Made by a program: the position numbers and the translations under genes. Below, piece after piece: positions 8,498 to 16,921 of a stretch of 37,425 nucleotides of DNA. Source of the DNA: an uncultured Eubacteriales bacterium (GTDB lineage Bacteria > Bacillota > Clostridia > Christensenellales > Aristaeellaceae); the NCBI GenBank assembly GCA_900318145.1, contig ONJM01000032.1, forward strand, positions 1 to 37,425, in the 5' to 3' direction. Below the pieces are notes generated by a model. That model made no database searches and was not told where the DNA came from. It saw only the letters and a program-made list of their open reading frames with translations. The first letter of the stretch is position 1; every line of letters starts with the position of its first letter.

Positions 8498-8528
8498 CGC
8501 CGGTGGGAACGCACCGGCGTTTTTCTTT
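8498..8528 (+). terminator. Intrinsic terminator of the spc operon
   Basis: A perfect 8-bp GC-rich stem (CGCCGGTG at 8498-8505, CACCGGCG at 8512-8519) with a six-base loop is followed by TTTTTCTTT. It lies 16 bases after the rpmJ stop and ends the ribosomal protein transcript. Confidence 0.92.
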
Positions 8529-8554
8529 ACGAAAACGGCCTCATGTGGTAGAAT
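8526..8554 (+). promoter_or_regulatory. Sigma-A-type promoter for the 8579 gene and uvrC
   Basis: TTTACG (8526-8531), a 17-base spacer and TAGAAT (8549-8554). The -35 box overlaps the T tract of the terminator. GGAGG and an ATG at 8579 follow, so the distance to the start codon suits a short leader. Confidence 0.65.
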
Positions 8555-8578
8555 GATGGCGAACGGAGGAAAAAAATA

Positions 8579-9058
8579 ATGTACAGACGATATTCCCAGA
8601 CAAACGGGAACGCCGTTTCCCTCTCGCAGCTGAAGCGAAGCCGCATGAAGGATATCCTGATCCTGCTGCTGGCGGCGCTGCTGATCGCGGCCCTCGCGGT
8701 CGGCATCCCCGCGATGCAGCAGCGGGACGGAACGCGCACGGCATATATTCAGCGGGTGCTCGCGGAGTGCGACGAAGCCATCCGGCAGACGTCCGGCCTC
8801 AGCCGGAACGCAGGCGCGGATTCAGCGGCGATCCTGGCCAAGATCCGCAGCAACCTGTACGCAATCCGGGTGATCAGCGACCTGAACGCCGTCCGCGGCG
8901 GCGGAGCGCTGGTGTCGGAGGAAAGGATCATGACGCTGCAGAACAACGTGGACCGGTACCTGACCTACCTGACGACAGGCATGGATACCGGCGAATACCA
9001 GACCGGGCTGCAGACCTCGCTGGAAGAGCTGCAGACGGAACTGAGCGGACTGCACTGA
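8579..9058 (+). CDS. Unknown membrane-anchored protein upstream of uvrC
   Basis: 159 residues, not recognised. A basic N-terminus of about 25 residues is followed by one hydrophobic segment (DILILLLAALLIAALAVGIP, about residues 25-44); the rest looks extracytoplasmic and helical, rich in Arg, Gln and Leu. The topology suggests a type II membrane protein or an uncleaved signal anchor. GGAGG at 8565-8569 supports the start. It ends five bases before uvrC, so the two are probably cotranscribed. No function is claimed. Confidence 0.75.
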   Translation: MYRRYSQTNGNAVSLSQLKRSRMKDILILLLAALLIAALAVGIPAMQQRDGTRTAYIQRVLAECDEAIRQTSGLSRNAGADSAAILAKIRSNLYAIRVISDLNAVRGGGALVSEERIMTLQNNVDRYLTYLTTGMDTGEYQTGLQTSLEELQTELSGLH

Positions 9059-9063
9059 AGAAG

Positions 9064-10920
9064 ATGAAAAACTGGGGAGAAAAACTGGACGAGAAAATCG
9101 CCATGCTGCCGGATTCACCGGGGTGCTACCTGATGAAAAACCGGGGCGGCGAGGTGATATATGTCGGGAAAGCGGTCAATCTGAAGAATCGCGTGCGAAG
9201 CTATTTCAGGGACACGGCGCACACCCCGAAGGTGGAAGCCATGATTTCCCATATCGACGATTTTGAGATTCTCCTTTGCGAAACAAATCTGGAAGCGCTC
9301 ATCCTGGAGTGCAACCTGATCAAGCATTACAAACCGTACTACAACATCCTGCTCAAGGATGACAAGCACTATCCCTACCTGAAGGTGGATCTGCAGCAGC
9401 CTTTCCCGCGGCTGGAGATTACCCGGCGGATGGAACGGGACGGCGCGAAATATTTCGGCCCGTATATCGGCGCCAACGCGGTCCGGCAGGTGATCGAAGC
9501 CGTGCGGGATGTGTTTCCGCTGCGTTCCTGCCGCCAGACGCTGCCGCCGGCGGCGCCGAAGCGGCCGTGCATGAACAGCGAACTGGGGCGGTGCATGGCG
9601 CCCTGCGCCGGAAAATGCACGGAGGCGGAATACGGGGAAATGATGGCCGGGGTGATGAGCTTCCTGAACGGGGACTACGGCAGCGTGCTGGCGAAGCTGC
9701 AGAAGGACATGGAGGAAGCGGCGTCAGCCATGCGCTACGAGAAGGCGGCGCGGATCCGGGACAAGATCCGGGACGTCCGGGGACTGATGGAACGGCAGAT
9801 CGCCCTGCGCACGGACAACAGCGAGCAGGACCTCATCGCGCTGGCCCAGGACGGGCTGGACGCCATGGTGCAGCTGCTCTACGTCCGGGGCGGTCGGATG
9901 ATCGGCGGAGACCACTTCACCCTTCCGCGGGAAGGCGCGGAGGATCCCGGCGAGGTGCTGGCCGGCTTTATGATCCAGTACTACGAGAACGCCGGGCTGA
10001 TTCCCAGGAATGTGCTGTGCCAGGCGCTGCCGGAGGGAATGGCGGAGCAGCTGGAGGGCTGGCTGCGGCAGAAGAAGGGTTCCGCGGTTACCGTGGCGAC
10101 GCCCCGGCGGGGAGAGAAACACGACCTGATCCTGCTGGCGGAACGGAACGCGGCGGACGCGCTGGGAAAGCGCAACGCCCGGAGAACGGTACACGAGGAA
10201 CGCACGGTGGGAGCGGCCCGGAAGCTGGGCGAGATCCTGGGGATGGACCGGGAGCCCAGGCGCATCGAAGGATACGACATTTCCAATACCCAGGGCGTGC
10301 AGAGCGTGGCCGCCATGGTGGTATTCATTGACGGAGAACCCGCGAAAAAGGAATACCGGCACTTCCGGATCCGGACAGTGGAAGGGGCGAACGACTTCGC
10401 ATCCCTGTACGAGACCATACAGCGGCGGTACGCGCACGCCATGAAGGAACAGGAGGAGGGCGGGAGCGGAAAGTTCTCGGACCTGCCGGACCTGATCCTG
10501 ATCGACGGCGGCCCGCAGCAGCTGCGCTTCGCCCGGCAGGCGATCCTGGACCTGGGGCTTGAGCCGCCGGCCATGTTCGGCCTGGCGGAAAGGCTTGAGG
10601 AAATCTGGACGCCGGGAGCGGAGGAACCCATCCTGCTGGACCACCGGACGCCCGAACTGCAGCTGGCGCAGCGGATCCGGGACGAAGCCCACCGGTTCGG
10701 CATCATTCATCACCGGGCGCTTCGCGGAAAGGCCTCGATTCATTCCAGGCTGGAGGATATTCCCGGAATCGGGCCGGCCAGGCGGAAGGAGCTGCTGAAG
10801 GCTTTCGGCAGCCTGAAGGCCATCCGGGAGGCGGACACCGACGCGCTGGCAAAGGTAAAGGGCATGAACCGCGCGGCGGCGGAAGCCGTTGCCGCATATA
10901 TGAAAGAACAGACAAAATAG
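9064..10920 (+). CDS. uvrC: Excinuclease ABC subunit C
   Basis: 618 residues from the ATG at 9064; the frame is open upstream but overlaps the previous gene there. UvrC makes both incisions in UvrABC nucleotide excision repair. The N-terminal GIY-YIG nuclease is clear (PGCYLMKN, VIYVGKAVNLKNRVRSYF). A UVR-type helical region lies around residues 195-235, then the RNase H-like C-terminal nuclease (EGYDISNTQG, DLILIDGGPQQL), then a helix-hairpin-helix pair near the end (IPGIGPARRKELLKAFGS, VKGMNRAAAEAV). The Shine-Dalgarno is weak (GAAGAAG), consistent with coupling to the upstream gene. Confidence 0.97.
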   Translation: MKNWGEKLDEKIAMLPDSPGCYLMKNRGGEVIYVGKAVNLKNRVRSYFRDTAHTPKVEAMISHIDDFEILLCETNLEALILECNLIKHYKPYYNILLKDDKHYPYLKVDLQQPFPRLEITRRMERDGAKYFGPYIGANAVRQVIEAVRDVFPLRSCRQTLPPAAPKRPCMNSELGRCMAPCAGKCTEAEYGEMMAGVMSFLNGDYGSVLAKLQKDMEEAASAMRYEKAARIRDKIRDVRGLMERQIALRTDNSEQDLIALAQDGLDAMVQLLYVRGGRMIGGDHFTLPREGAEDPGEVLAGFMIQYYENAGLIPRNVLCQALPEGMAEQLEGWLRQKKGSAVTVATPRRGEKHDLILLAERNAADALGKRNARRTVHEERTVGAARKLGEILGMDREPRRIEGYDISNTQGVQSVAAMVVFIDGEPAKKEYRHFRIRTVEGANDFASLYETIQRRYAHAMKEQEEGGSGKFSDLPDLILIDGGPQQLRFARQAILDLGLEPPAMFGLAERLEEIWTPGAEEPILLDHRTPELQLAQRIRDEAHRFGIIHHRALRGKASIHSRLEDIPGIGPARRKELLKAFGSLKAIREADTDALAKVKGMNRAAAEAVAAYMKEQTK

Positions 10921-10923
10921 GAG

Positions 10924-10952
10924 TTGCCACAGGATTCCATTCATGAGATAAT
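10924..10952 (+). promoter_or_regulatory. Promoter upstream of the 10992 gene
   Basis: TTGCCA (10924-10929), a 17-base spacer and GATAAT (10947-10952), just past the uvrC stop. The ATG at 10992 lies 40 bases downstream with AAGGGAGG before it. Confidence 0.65.
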
Positions 10953-10991
10953 AATACAGTTAACGCACTGAACGAAAAGGGAGGTCGCGCC

Positions 10992-11285
10992 ATGGCAACA
11001 TCGCTGTGGGTCCGGACGATCCGGCATCACCAGACGGACCGGCAGGCAACGGTTCCCTGCACGCGGGGCGACGCGCACGCGGCGCTGCGGGACGCGTGCC
11101 ACGAGCTGGACCTTCCGGAACCGATCTGGCTGGACAAGAACGAGCGGGACTGGGCGGAATTCGGGATGACCCGGTTCCTGCCGGACGCTTTTTTTGAGCC
11201 GGTGCCCTTTGACCGGCTGGAAATCGAATACATCGATCCGGACGCGCCGAAAAAGAAAAGCAGGGATCCGAGAAACGCCTTCTGA
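10992..11285 (+). CDS. Unknown small protein, 97 residues
   Basis: Not recognised. It is a soluble, charged protein with no membrane segment. It has a His/Arg-rich N-terminus (TIRHHQTDRQATVPC), a Trp-containing middle (PIWLDKNERDW) and an acidic-then-basic tail (IEYIDPDAPKKKSRDPR). A strong AAGGGAGG at 10977-10984 and its own promoter support a real gene. It stands alone between uvrC and the dipeptidase gene. Confidence 0.75.
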   Translation: MATSLWVRTIRHHQTDRQATVPCTRGDAHAALRDACHELDLPEPIWLDKNERDWAEFGMTRFLPDAFFEPVPFDRLEIEYIDPDAPKKKSRDPRNAF

Positions 11286-11338
11286 TCCGCCGGCGGCGGA
11301 AAGCGGAAGGACAACCGCAGGGAAGGGAAGAGACGGGA

Positions 11339-12703
11339 ATGGAACAAAAAGTATACGACCTGATTGACAGCAGCAGGGAAGCGTTCACGGAGACGCTGCG
11401 GAACTGGATCCGTACGCCTTCCGTAAAGGGAGAGGCGGCTCCGGGCGCTCCCTTCGGGACGGACGTAAGGAAGATGCTGGACCGCGCCATGGCGGACGCC
11501 CGGGAGATGGGCTTCGCGGTGCGGGACTTTGACGGATACGCCTGCGATATCACCCTTGGGGACGCGGAAGAGAAGATCGCGGTGCTGGGACACCTGGATG
11601 TCGTACCCGTCGGAGACGGATGGACAAAACCGCCCTTTGAGGGGGAAACGGAAGGCAGCCGGATTTACGGCCGCGGCGCCATTGACGACAAAGGGCCGTC
11701 CCTGGCGGCGCTGTTCGCCATGCGCGCAATCCGGGAAGCGGGCGTTCCGCTGAAGAAGGGAATCCGGATGATCCTGGGCTGCGACGAGGAAAGCGGCTGG
11801 GAGGACATGCAGTACTACGGCGCGCACGAACAGATTCCGGACGTTGGATTCAGCCCGGACGCCGCGTTTCCCCTGATCAACACGGAGAAGGGAATGCTCG
11901 GGCTGGAGCTGCGGGCGCCCGCGGCGCGGACAGGGCTGAAGATCCTTGAGCTGTCCGCCGGGGACCGGGTGAACGTGATCCCGGGCAAATGCAGCGCGCT
12001 GGTTGAAGGCGGGGAGGAACTGATCCGGAAGACGGAAGCATACGCCGCCCGGACCGGCCTTCCGTACACCGCGGAGAAAACCGGACGGGGAATCCTGCTG
12101 AAGGCGGAGGGCATTCCGGGGCACAGCGCCTATCCGGAAGGCCGGCGGAACGCGATCGGGATGATGCTCCTGCTGCTGCGGGAGCTGGGCGCGGAAGGCC
12201 CCGTCGCGACGCTGGCGGAAGCGGTCGGGACGGAAAGCGACGGCGGAAGCCTGGGATGCGCGTGCCGGGACGAGGTATCCGGCGGGCTGACCTGCAACAT
12301 GGGAATCCTGCGGCTGGAAAACGGCGCGTGGTTCGGCACGCTGGATATGCGCTGCCCGGTGAACGCGGATCTGGAAGCGCTGCGGGAAGCCGCGGCGGCG
12401 CACCTGCCGGGATTCGCGGCGGAGACCACGACGATGAAACCGCCGCATCACGTGCCGGCGGAAGGCTGTCTGGTGTCGAGCCTGCTGGCGGCGTACCGGG
12501 AGGAAACGGGAACGGAAGGAAAGCCCATGTCCACCGGCGGCGGCACCTACGCGAAGGTGCTGAAACAGGGCGTCGCTTTCGGAGCGGCGTTCCCGGACGA
12601 GAAAGACCTTGCGCATCAGGCGGACGAATTCGCGGATCTGGACCGCCTGATGCTGGCCGCGAAAATCTACGCGAACGCGCTGATCCGGCTGGCCGGTGAA
12701 TAA
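11339..12703 (+). CDS. pepV: M20 family dipeptidase, PepV/Sapep-like
   Basis: 454 residues, the PepV size. These cytosolic di-zinc or di-manganese peptidases cut dipeptides and help recycle amino acids. Metal-site motifs are present: GHLDVVPVGDGW (His85, Asp87), GRGAIDDKGP (around Asp116) and GCDEESGWED (Glu150/Glu151). A C-terminal LAHQADEF supplies the late His. A lid domain is inserted in the middle, as in the family. GGAAGGGAAG precedes the start. It is followed after 21 bases by the ABC-F gene, perhaps in one transcript. The exact substrate is not readable. Confidence 0.88.
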   Translation: MEQKVYDLIDSSREAFTETLRNWIRTPSVKGEAAPGAPFGTDVRKMLDRAMADAREMGFAVRDFDGYACDITLGDAEEKIAVLGHLDVVPVGDGWTKPPFEGETEGSRIYGRGAIDDKGPSLAALFAMRAIREAGVPLKKGIRMILGCDEESGWEDMQYYGAHEQIPDVGFSPDAAFPLINTEKGMLGLELRAPAARTGLKILELSAGDRVNVIPGKCSALVEGGEELIRKTEAYAARTGLPYTAEKTGRGILLKAEGIPGHSAYPEGRRNAIGMMLLLLRELGAEGPVATLAEAVGTESDGGSLGCACRDEVSGGLTCNMGILRLENGAWFGTLDMRCPVNADLEALREAAAAHLPGFAAETTTMKPPHHVPAEGCLVSSLLAAYREETGTEGKPMSTGGGTYAKVLKQGVAFGAAFPDEKDLAHQADEFADLDRLMLAAKIYANALIRLAGE

Positions 12704-12724
12704 GAGACAGGAGTTGTACCAGAT

Positions 12725-14332
12725 ATGATTACAGTAAGCAACGTATCCCTGACCTTCGGCGGACAGAAGCTGTTTTCCGGAGCGGACCTGAAATTCCTGC
12801 CGGGCAACTGCTACGGCATTATCGGCGCCAACGGCGCCGGGAAGTCCACCTTCCTCAAAATCCTCAGCGGCGAGCTGGAACCCACCACGGGATCCGTGAC
12901 GATTCCGCCGAACGAGCGGATGAGCACCCTGAAGCAGGACCAGTTCATGTACGACGCCTATCCCGTCATGGATACGGTCATCATGGGGAACCAGCGGCTG
13001 TACGACATCATGAAGGAGAAGGATGAGCTGTACGCCAAACCGGACTTCAGCGAGGCGGACGGGGAGAAGGCCGCGGAGCTGGAAGGCGAGTTCGCGGAGA
13101 TGGACGGCTGGAACGCCGAGAGCGACGCGGCGACGCTGCTGACGGGACTGGGTATTCCCGCGGAGGAGCACACCATGAAGATGGCCGACCTGCAGGCCGG
13201 CGACAAGTTCAAGGTGCTGCTGGCCCAGGCGCTGTTCGGCAATCCGGACATCCTGCTGCTGGACGAACCCACCAACAACCTGGACAACCGGTCCGTGGCC
13301 TGGCTGGAGGACTTCCTGATGGATTTCCCCGGAACGCTGATCGTCGTCAGCCATGACCGGTGGTTCCTGAACAACGTGTGCACCCATATCGTGGATATCG
13401 ACTATAACCAGGTAAAGATGTACGTCGGCAACTACGATTTCTGGTACGAATCCAGCAAGATCATGCAGGCGCTGATGAACGACCAGAAGAAACGCCGGGA
13501 GGACAAGATCCGGGAACTGCAGGCATTCATCCAGCGGTTCTCCAGCAACAAGTCCAAGGCGAAGCAGGCGACCAGCCGCCGGAAGCTGCTGGACCAGCTG
13601 TCGATCGAACAGATGCCCGCTTCCAGCCGGCGGTATCCCTGGGTGGCTTTCACTCCGGACCGGGAGGCCGGAAAGGACATCCTGCAGGTGACGGACCTGA
13701 ACTATACGCAGGACGGCGTGCAGCTGCTGAAGAACGTGTCCTTCCTGGTGACCAAGGGACAGAAAATTGCCCTGGTGGGCAACGAGCAGGCGCAGACCGC
13801 CCTGTTCCGGATCCTGGCGGAGGAAATCCAGCCGGACAGCGGCACGGTGAAATGGGGCGTCACCATCTCCACCAGCTATTTCCCGAAGGACAACAGCAGG
13901 TTCTTCGACGGATGCGACCTGAACATGATGCAGTGGTTCGCCCAGTATTCCCCGGAACAGCTGGAAACCTACATGCGCGGGTTCCTGGGCCGGATGCTTT
14001 TCAGCGGGGACGACGTGTACAAGCCCGTGAGCGTGCTCTCCGGCGGCGAGAAGGTGCGCTGCATGCTCAGCCGGATGATGCTTTCCGGCGCCAATTTCCT
14101 GATGCTGGACCAGCCCACGAACCACCTGGACCTGGAATCCATCACCGCCGTGAACAACGGCCTGATCAATTTCCCGGGCAACGTAATCTTCACCAGCCAG
14201 GACCACCAGTTCATTTCCACGGTGGCGGACCGGATCATTGAAATCCACGCGGACGGCACCATCTCGGACTACCTGTGCAACTACGAGGAATACCTGGAGA
14301 AGATGAAGGAAACGTTTGCGCCCGCAAAATAA
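12725..14332 (+). CDS. ABC-F family ATPase with a degenerate second ATP site
   Basis: 535 residues: two ABC domains, no membrane segments. ABC-F proteins bind the ribosome E site and tune translation or resist antibiotics; sequence and length suggest the YkpA/YbiT group. Domain 1 has Walker A GANGAGKS (34-41) and Walker B LLLDEPTNNLD, but its signature is LQAGDK rather than LSGGQ. A basic linker lies around 240-290. Domain 2 has a proper LSGGEK signature, but its Walker A reads GNEQAQTA (352-359, Gln357 where Lys is expected) and its Walker B ends in DQPTNHLD (Gln463 in place of the catalytic Glu). One site may therefore not hydrolyse ATP. Resistance function is not shown. Confidence 0.9.
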   Translation: MITVSNVSLTFGGQKLFSGADLKFLPGNCYGIIGANGAGKSTFLKILSGELEPTTGSVTIPPNERMSTLKQDQFMYDAYPVMDTVIMGNQRLYDIMKEKDELYAKPDFSEADGEKAAELEGEFAEMDGWNAESDAATLLTGLGIPAEEHTMKMADLQAGDKFKVLLAQALFGNPDILLLDEPTNNLDNRSVAWLEDFLMDFPGTLIVVSHDRWFLNNVCTHIVDIDYNQVKMYVGNYDFWYESSKIMQALMNDQKKRREDKIRELQAFIQRFSSNKSKAKQATSRRKLLDQLSIEQMPASSRRYPWVAFTPDREAGKDILQVTDLNYTQDGVQLLKNVSFLVTKGQKIALVGNEQAQTALFRILAEEIQPDSGTVKWGVTISTSYFPKDNSRFFDGCDLNMMQWFAQYSPEQLETYMRGFLGRMLFSGDDVYKPVSVLSGGEKVRCMLSRMMLSGANFLMLDQPTNHLDLESITAVNNGLINFPGNVIFTSQDHQFISTVADRIIEIHADGTISDYLCNYEEYLEKMKETFAPAK

Positions 14333-14344
14333 GTATGCTATACT
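14315..14344 (+). promoter_or_regulatory. Possible promoter of the cellobiose phosphorylase gene
   Basis: TATACT at 14339-14344 with a weak -35 (TTTGCG, 14315-14320) at 18 bases. It overlaps the end of the ABC-F gene. The -10 box is good and the -35 is poor. Confidence 0.4.
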
Positions 14345-14395
14345 GGCAAATAGTCCGATTCCGGAAATACAAACCTGAGGAGGGAGATCTGTTCC

Positions 14396-16840
14396 ATGAA
14401 ATTCGGCCATTTTGACGACAAGGCGCGCGAATATGTGATTGAGACGCCCCGTACGCCTTACCCCTGGATCAACTATCTCGGTTGTGAAAAATTCTTCGGC
14501 ATCATCAGCAATACGGCCGGCGGCTACTGCTTCTACCGCGACGCGCGGCTTCGCCGGATTACCCGTTACCGCTACAACAATATGCCGGTCGACAACGGCG
14601 GCCGTTATTTCTACATCAACGACAACGGAACGGTCTGGAATCCCGGATGGAAACCCGTCAAGACGGATCTGGACGAGTATTCCTGCCGCCACGGCATGGG
14701 CTACACCGTTATTACGGGCAAAAAGAACGGCCTGAAGGCCTCCCAGAAGAGCTTTGTGCCCATGGGCTACGACGCTGAAATCCATCAGATCACCCTCGAA
14801 AACGAATCCGGCGCGGCGAAGGACGTTATCCTGACCAGCTTTGTGGAGTTCTGCCTGTGGAACGCGCAGGACGACATGCTGAATTTCCAGCGCAATTTCT
14901 CCACCGGCGAAGTGGAAGTGGAGGACGGCGTGGTTTACCACAAGACGGAATACCGGGAACGCCGGAACCATTATTCCTTCTATGCCGTCAATACGCCGAT
15001 CGACGGGTTTGACACCGATATGGAAACCTTCCTGGGCATGTACAACGGATTTGAGAATCCGCAGGCCGTCATGACCGGAAAGATGGGGAACTCCGTGGCT
15101 TCCGGCTGGCAGCCCATGGCCGCCCACCAGATCAAGGTGCACCTGGAAAAGGGTGAAGCGAAGAAGTTCAACTTCGTGCTGGGTTATGTGGAACTGCCCG
15201 TGGAAGAAAAGTGGGAGAAGAAGGGCGTCATCAACAAGAAGCCCGCGAAGGCCATGCTGGCCGAGCTGTCCACGGACGCACAGGTGGATAAGGCGTTCGC
15301 GGACCTGAAGGCCCACTGGGACAACCTGCTGAGCGCCTACACACTGACCTCCTCCGAGGAAAAGCTGAACCGGATGGTGAACATCTGGAACCCCTACCAG
15401 TGCATGGTCACCTTCAATATGAGCCGCAGCACTTCCATGTTCGAGAGTGGCATCGGCCGCGGCATGGGCTTCCGCGATTCCAGCCAGGACCTGCTGGGCT
15501 TTGTCCACCAGATTCCGGAACGCGCGCGGGAACGGATTCTGGACATCGCCGCGACCCAGTTCCGGGACGGCGGATGCTATCACCAGTATCAGCCCCTGAC
15601 CAAGAAGGGCAACAACGACATCGGCGGCGGCTTCAATGACGACCCGCTGTGGCTGATCGCCGGCACGGCCGCCTACATCAAGGAAACCGGCGACTTCGGC
15701 ATCCTGGATGAAGCGACGCCCTACGACTGCAATCCCGAGGACTGCGGCACGCTGCTGGAGCACCTGGAAGCCAGCTTCATGCACGTGGTGAACAACCGCG
15801 GACCGCACGACCTGCCCCTGATCGGCCGGGCGGACTGGAATGACTGCCTGAACCTGAACTGCTATTCCGACACGCCGGACGAGAGCTTCCAGACCTTCTC
15901 CAATCCCAACGCGCCGGACGACCGGGTCGCGGAATCCGTGCTGATCGCCGGCATGTTCGTGTCCATCGGGCCGGAACTGGTGGCCATCGAGCGCCGGAAG
16001 GGCAACAACGCGAAGGCGGACGAGTACCAGGCGCATATCGACGCCATGACGAAGGCCATCGAGAAGGACGGCTGGGACGGCGAATGGTTCGTCCGCGCCT
16101 ATGACGCGATGGGCAACAAGGTCGGCAGCAGGGAATGCGAGGACGGCAAGATCTTCATCGAATCCCAGGGCTACTGCGTCATGGCCGGCGTGGGCGTTGA
16201 AAACGGCATGGCCGAAAAGGCGCTGGAAAGCGTTCACAAGTATCTGGAGACGGAGCACGGCATCGTGCTGCTGCAGCCCCCGTACAGCGAGTATCACCTG
16301 GAGCTGGGCGAAGTCAGCTCCTACCCGCCGGGATACAAGGAAAACGCCGGCATCTTCTGCCACAACAATCCGTGGGTGATCGCCGCGGAGACCGTGGTCG
16401 GGCACGGCGACCGGGCTTTCGACCTGTACAGCCGCATCGCTCCGGCCTGGAGAGAAGAAATCTCCGACCTGCACAAGCTGGAGCCCTATGTCTACAGCCA
16501 GATGATCGCGGGCAAGGACGCCAAGAACTTCGGCCAGGCAAAGAACAGCTGGCTGACCGGTACGGCAGCCTGGAACTTCTACGTCATCAGCAACTACATC
16601 CTGGGCATCAAGCCCGACTGGGACGGCCTGAAGATCGATCCGTGCATTCCGCACACCTGGGACGGATACCAGGTCAGCCGCCGGTTCCGCGGCGCTGTGT
16701 ACGCGATCGAAATCCGGAATCCGCAGCATGTCTGCCGCGGCGTGAAGGAAGTCACCGTGGACGGAAAGAAGATCGAAGGCAATGTTCTGCCCGCGTTCGG
16801 CGACGGAAAGACCCACAAGGTGGAAGTCGTTCTGGGATAA
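14396..16840 (+). CDS. Cellobiose phosphorylase (GH94)
   Basis: 814 residues, matching known cellobiose phosphorylases (about 811-822). It cleaves cellobiose with phosphate to glucose and glucose-1-phosphate in the cytosol, saving ATP. Architecture: N-terminal beta-sandwich, linker, (alpha/alpha)6 barrel, C-terminal beta domain. The active-site region has [17 protein letters not shown] and [16 protein letters not shown], both typical of the cellobiose rather than the chitobiose branch, and the DWND motif (480-483) that holds the general acid. GAGGAGG lies 11-17 bases before the ATG. There is no signal peptide, so the substrate must be imported. It converges on the ABC transporter genes. Cellodextrin phosphorylase is less likely from the motifs. 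Confidence 0.9.
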   Translation: MKFGHFDDKAREYVIETPRTPYPWINYLGCEKFFGIISNTAGGYCFYRDARLRRITRYRYNNMPVDNGGRYFYINDNGTVWNPGWKPVKTDLDEYSCRHGMGYTVITGKKNGLKASQKSFVPMGYDAEIHQITLENESGAAKDVILTSFVEFCLWNAQDDMLNFQRNFSTGEVEVEDGVVYHKTEYRERRNHYSFYAVNTPIDGFDTDMETFLGMYNGFENPQAVMTGKMGNSVASGWQPMAAHQIKVHLEKGEAKKFNFVLGYVELPVEEKWEKKGVINKKPAKAMLAELSTDAQVDKAFADLKAHWDNLLSAYTLTSSEEKLNRMVNIWNPYQCMVTFNMSRSTSMFESGIGRGMGFRDSSQDLLGFVHQIPERARERILDIAATQFRDGGCYHQYQPLTKKGNNDIGGGFNDDPLWLIAGTAAYIKETGDFGILDEATPYDCNPEDCGTLLEHLEASFMHVVNNRGPHDLPLIGRADWNDCLNLNCYSDTPDESFQTFSNPNAPDDRVAESVLIAGMFVSIGPELVAIERRKGNNAKADEYQAHIDAMTKAIEKDGWDGEWFVRAYDAMGNKVGSRECEDGKIFIESQGYCVMAGVGVENGMAEKALESVHKYLETEHGIVLLQPPYSEYHLELGEVSSYPPGYKENAGIFCHNNPWVIAAETVVGHGDRAFDLYSRIAPAWREEISDLHKLEPYVYSQMIAGKDAKNFGQAKNSWLTGTAAWNFYVISNYILGIKPDWDGLKIDPCIPHTWDGYQVSRRFRGAVYAIEIRNPQHVCRGVKEVTVDGKKIEGNVLPAFGDGKTHKVEVVLG

Positions 16841-16865
16841 ACAGGGCGCAGCCAATTCAATACAG

Positions 16866-16898
16866 ACAGAAAACGGGTCCCGGCATCCGCCGGGGCCC
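16866..16898 (-). terminator. Terminator of the ABC transporter operon
   Basis: A 10-bp stem with one G-T pair (GGGTCCCGGC at 16875-16884, GCCGGGGCCC at 16889-16898) and a four-base loop. On the minus strand it is followed by GTTTTCTGTCTG, so it ends the leftward operon. On the plus strand there is no T run, though it may also slow transcripts of the phosphorylase gene. Confidence 0.8.
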
Positions 16899-16921
16899 TG
16901 CGCTGTATAAAGCAGCCGGGA

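Noticed and set aside
11027-16855. Minus-strand open frame of 1942 codons across the dipeptidase, ABC-F and cellobiose phosphorylase genes
   Set aside because: It is exactly antisense to three clear genes, has low-complexity His/Gln/Arg composition, and matches no family; GC-rich codon use leaves this frame free of stops.
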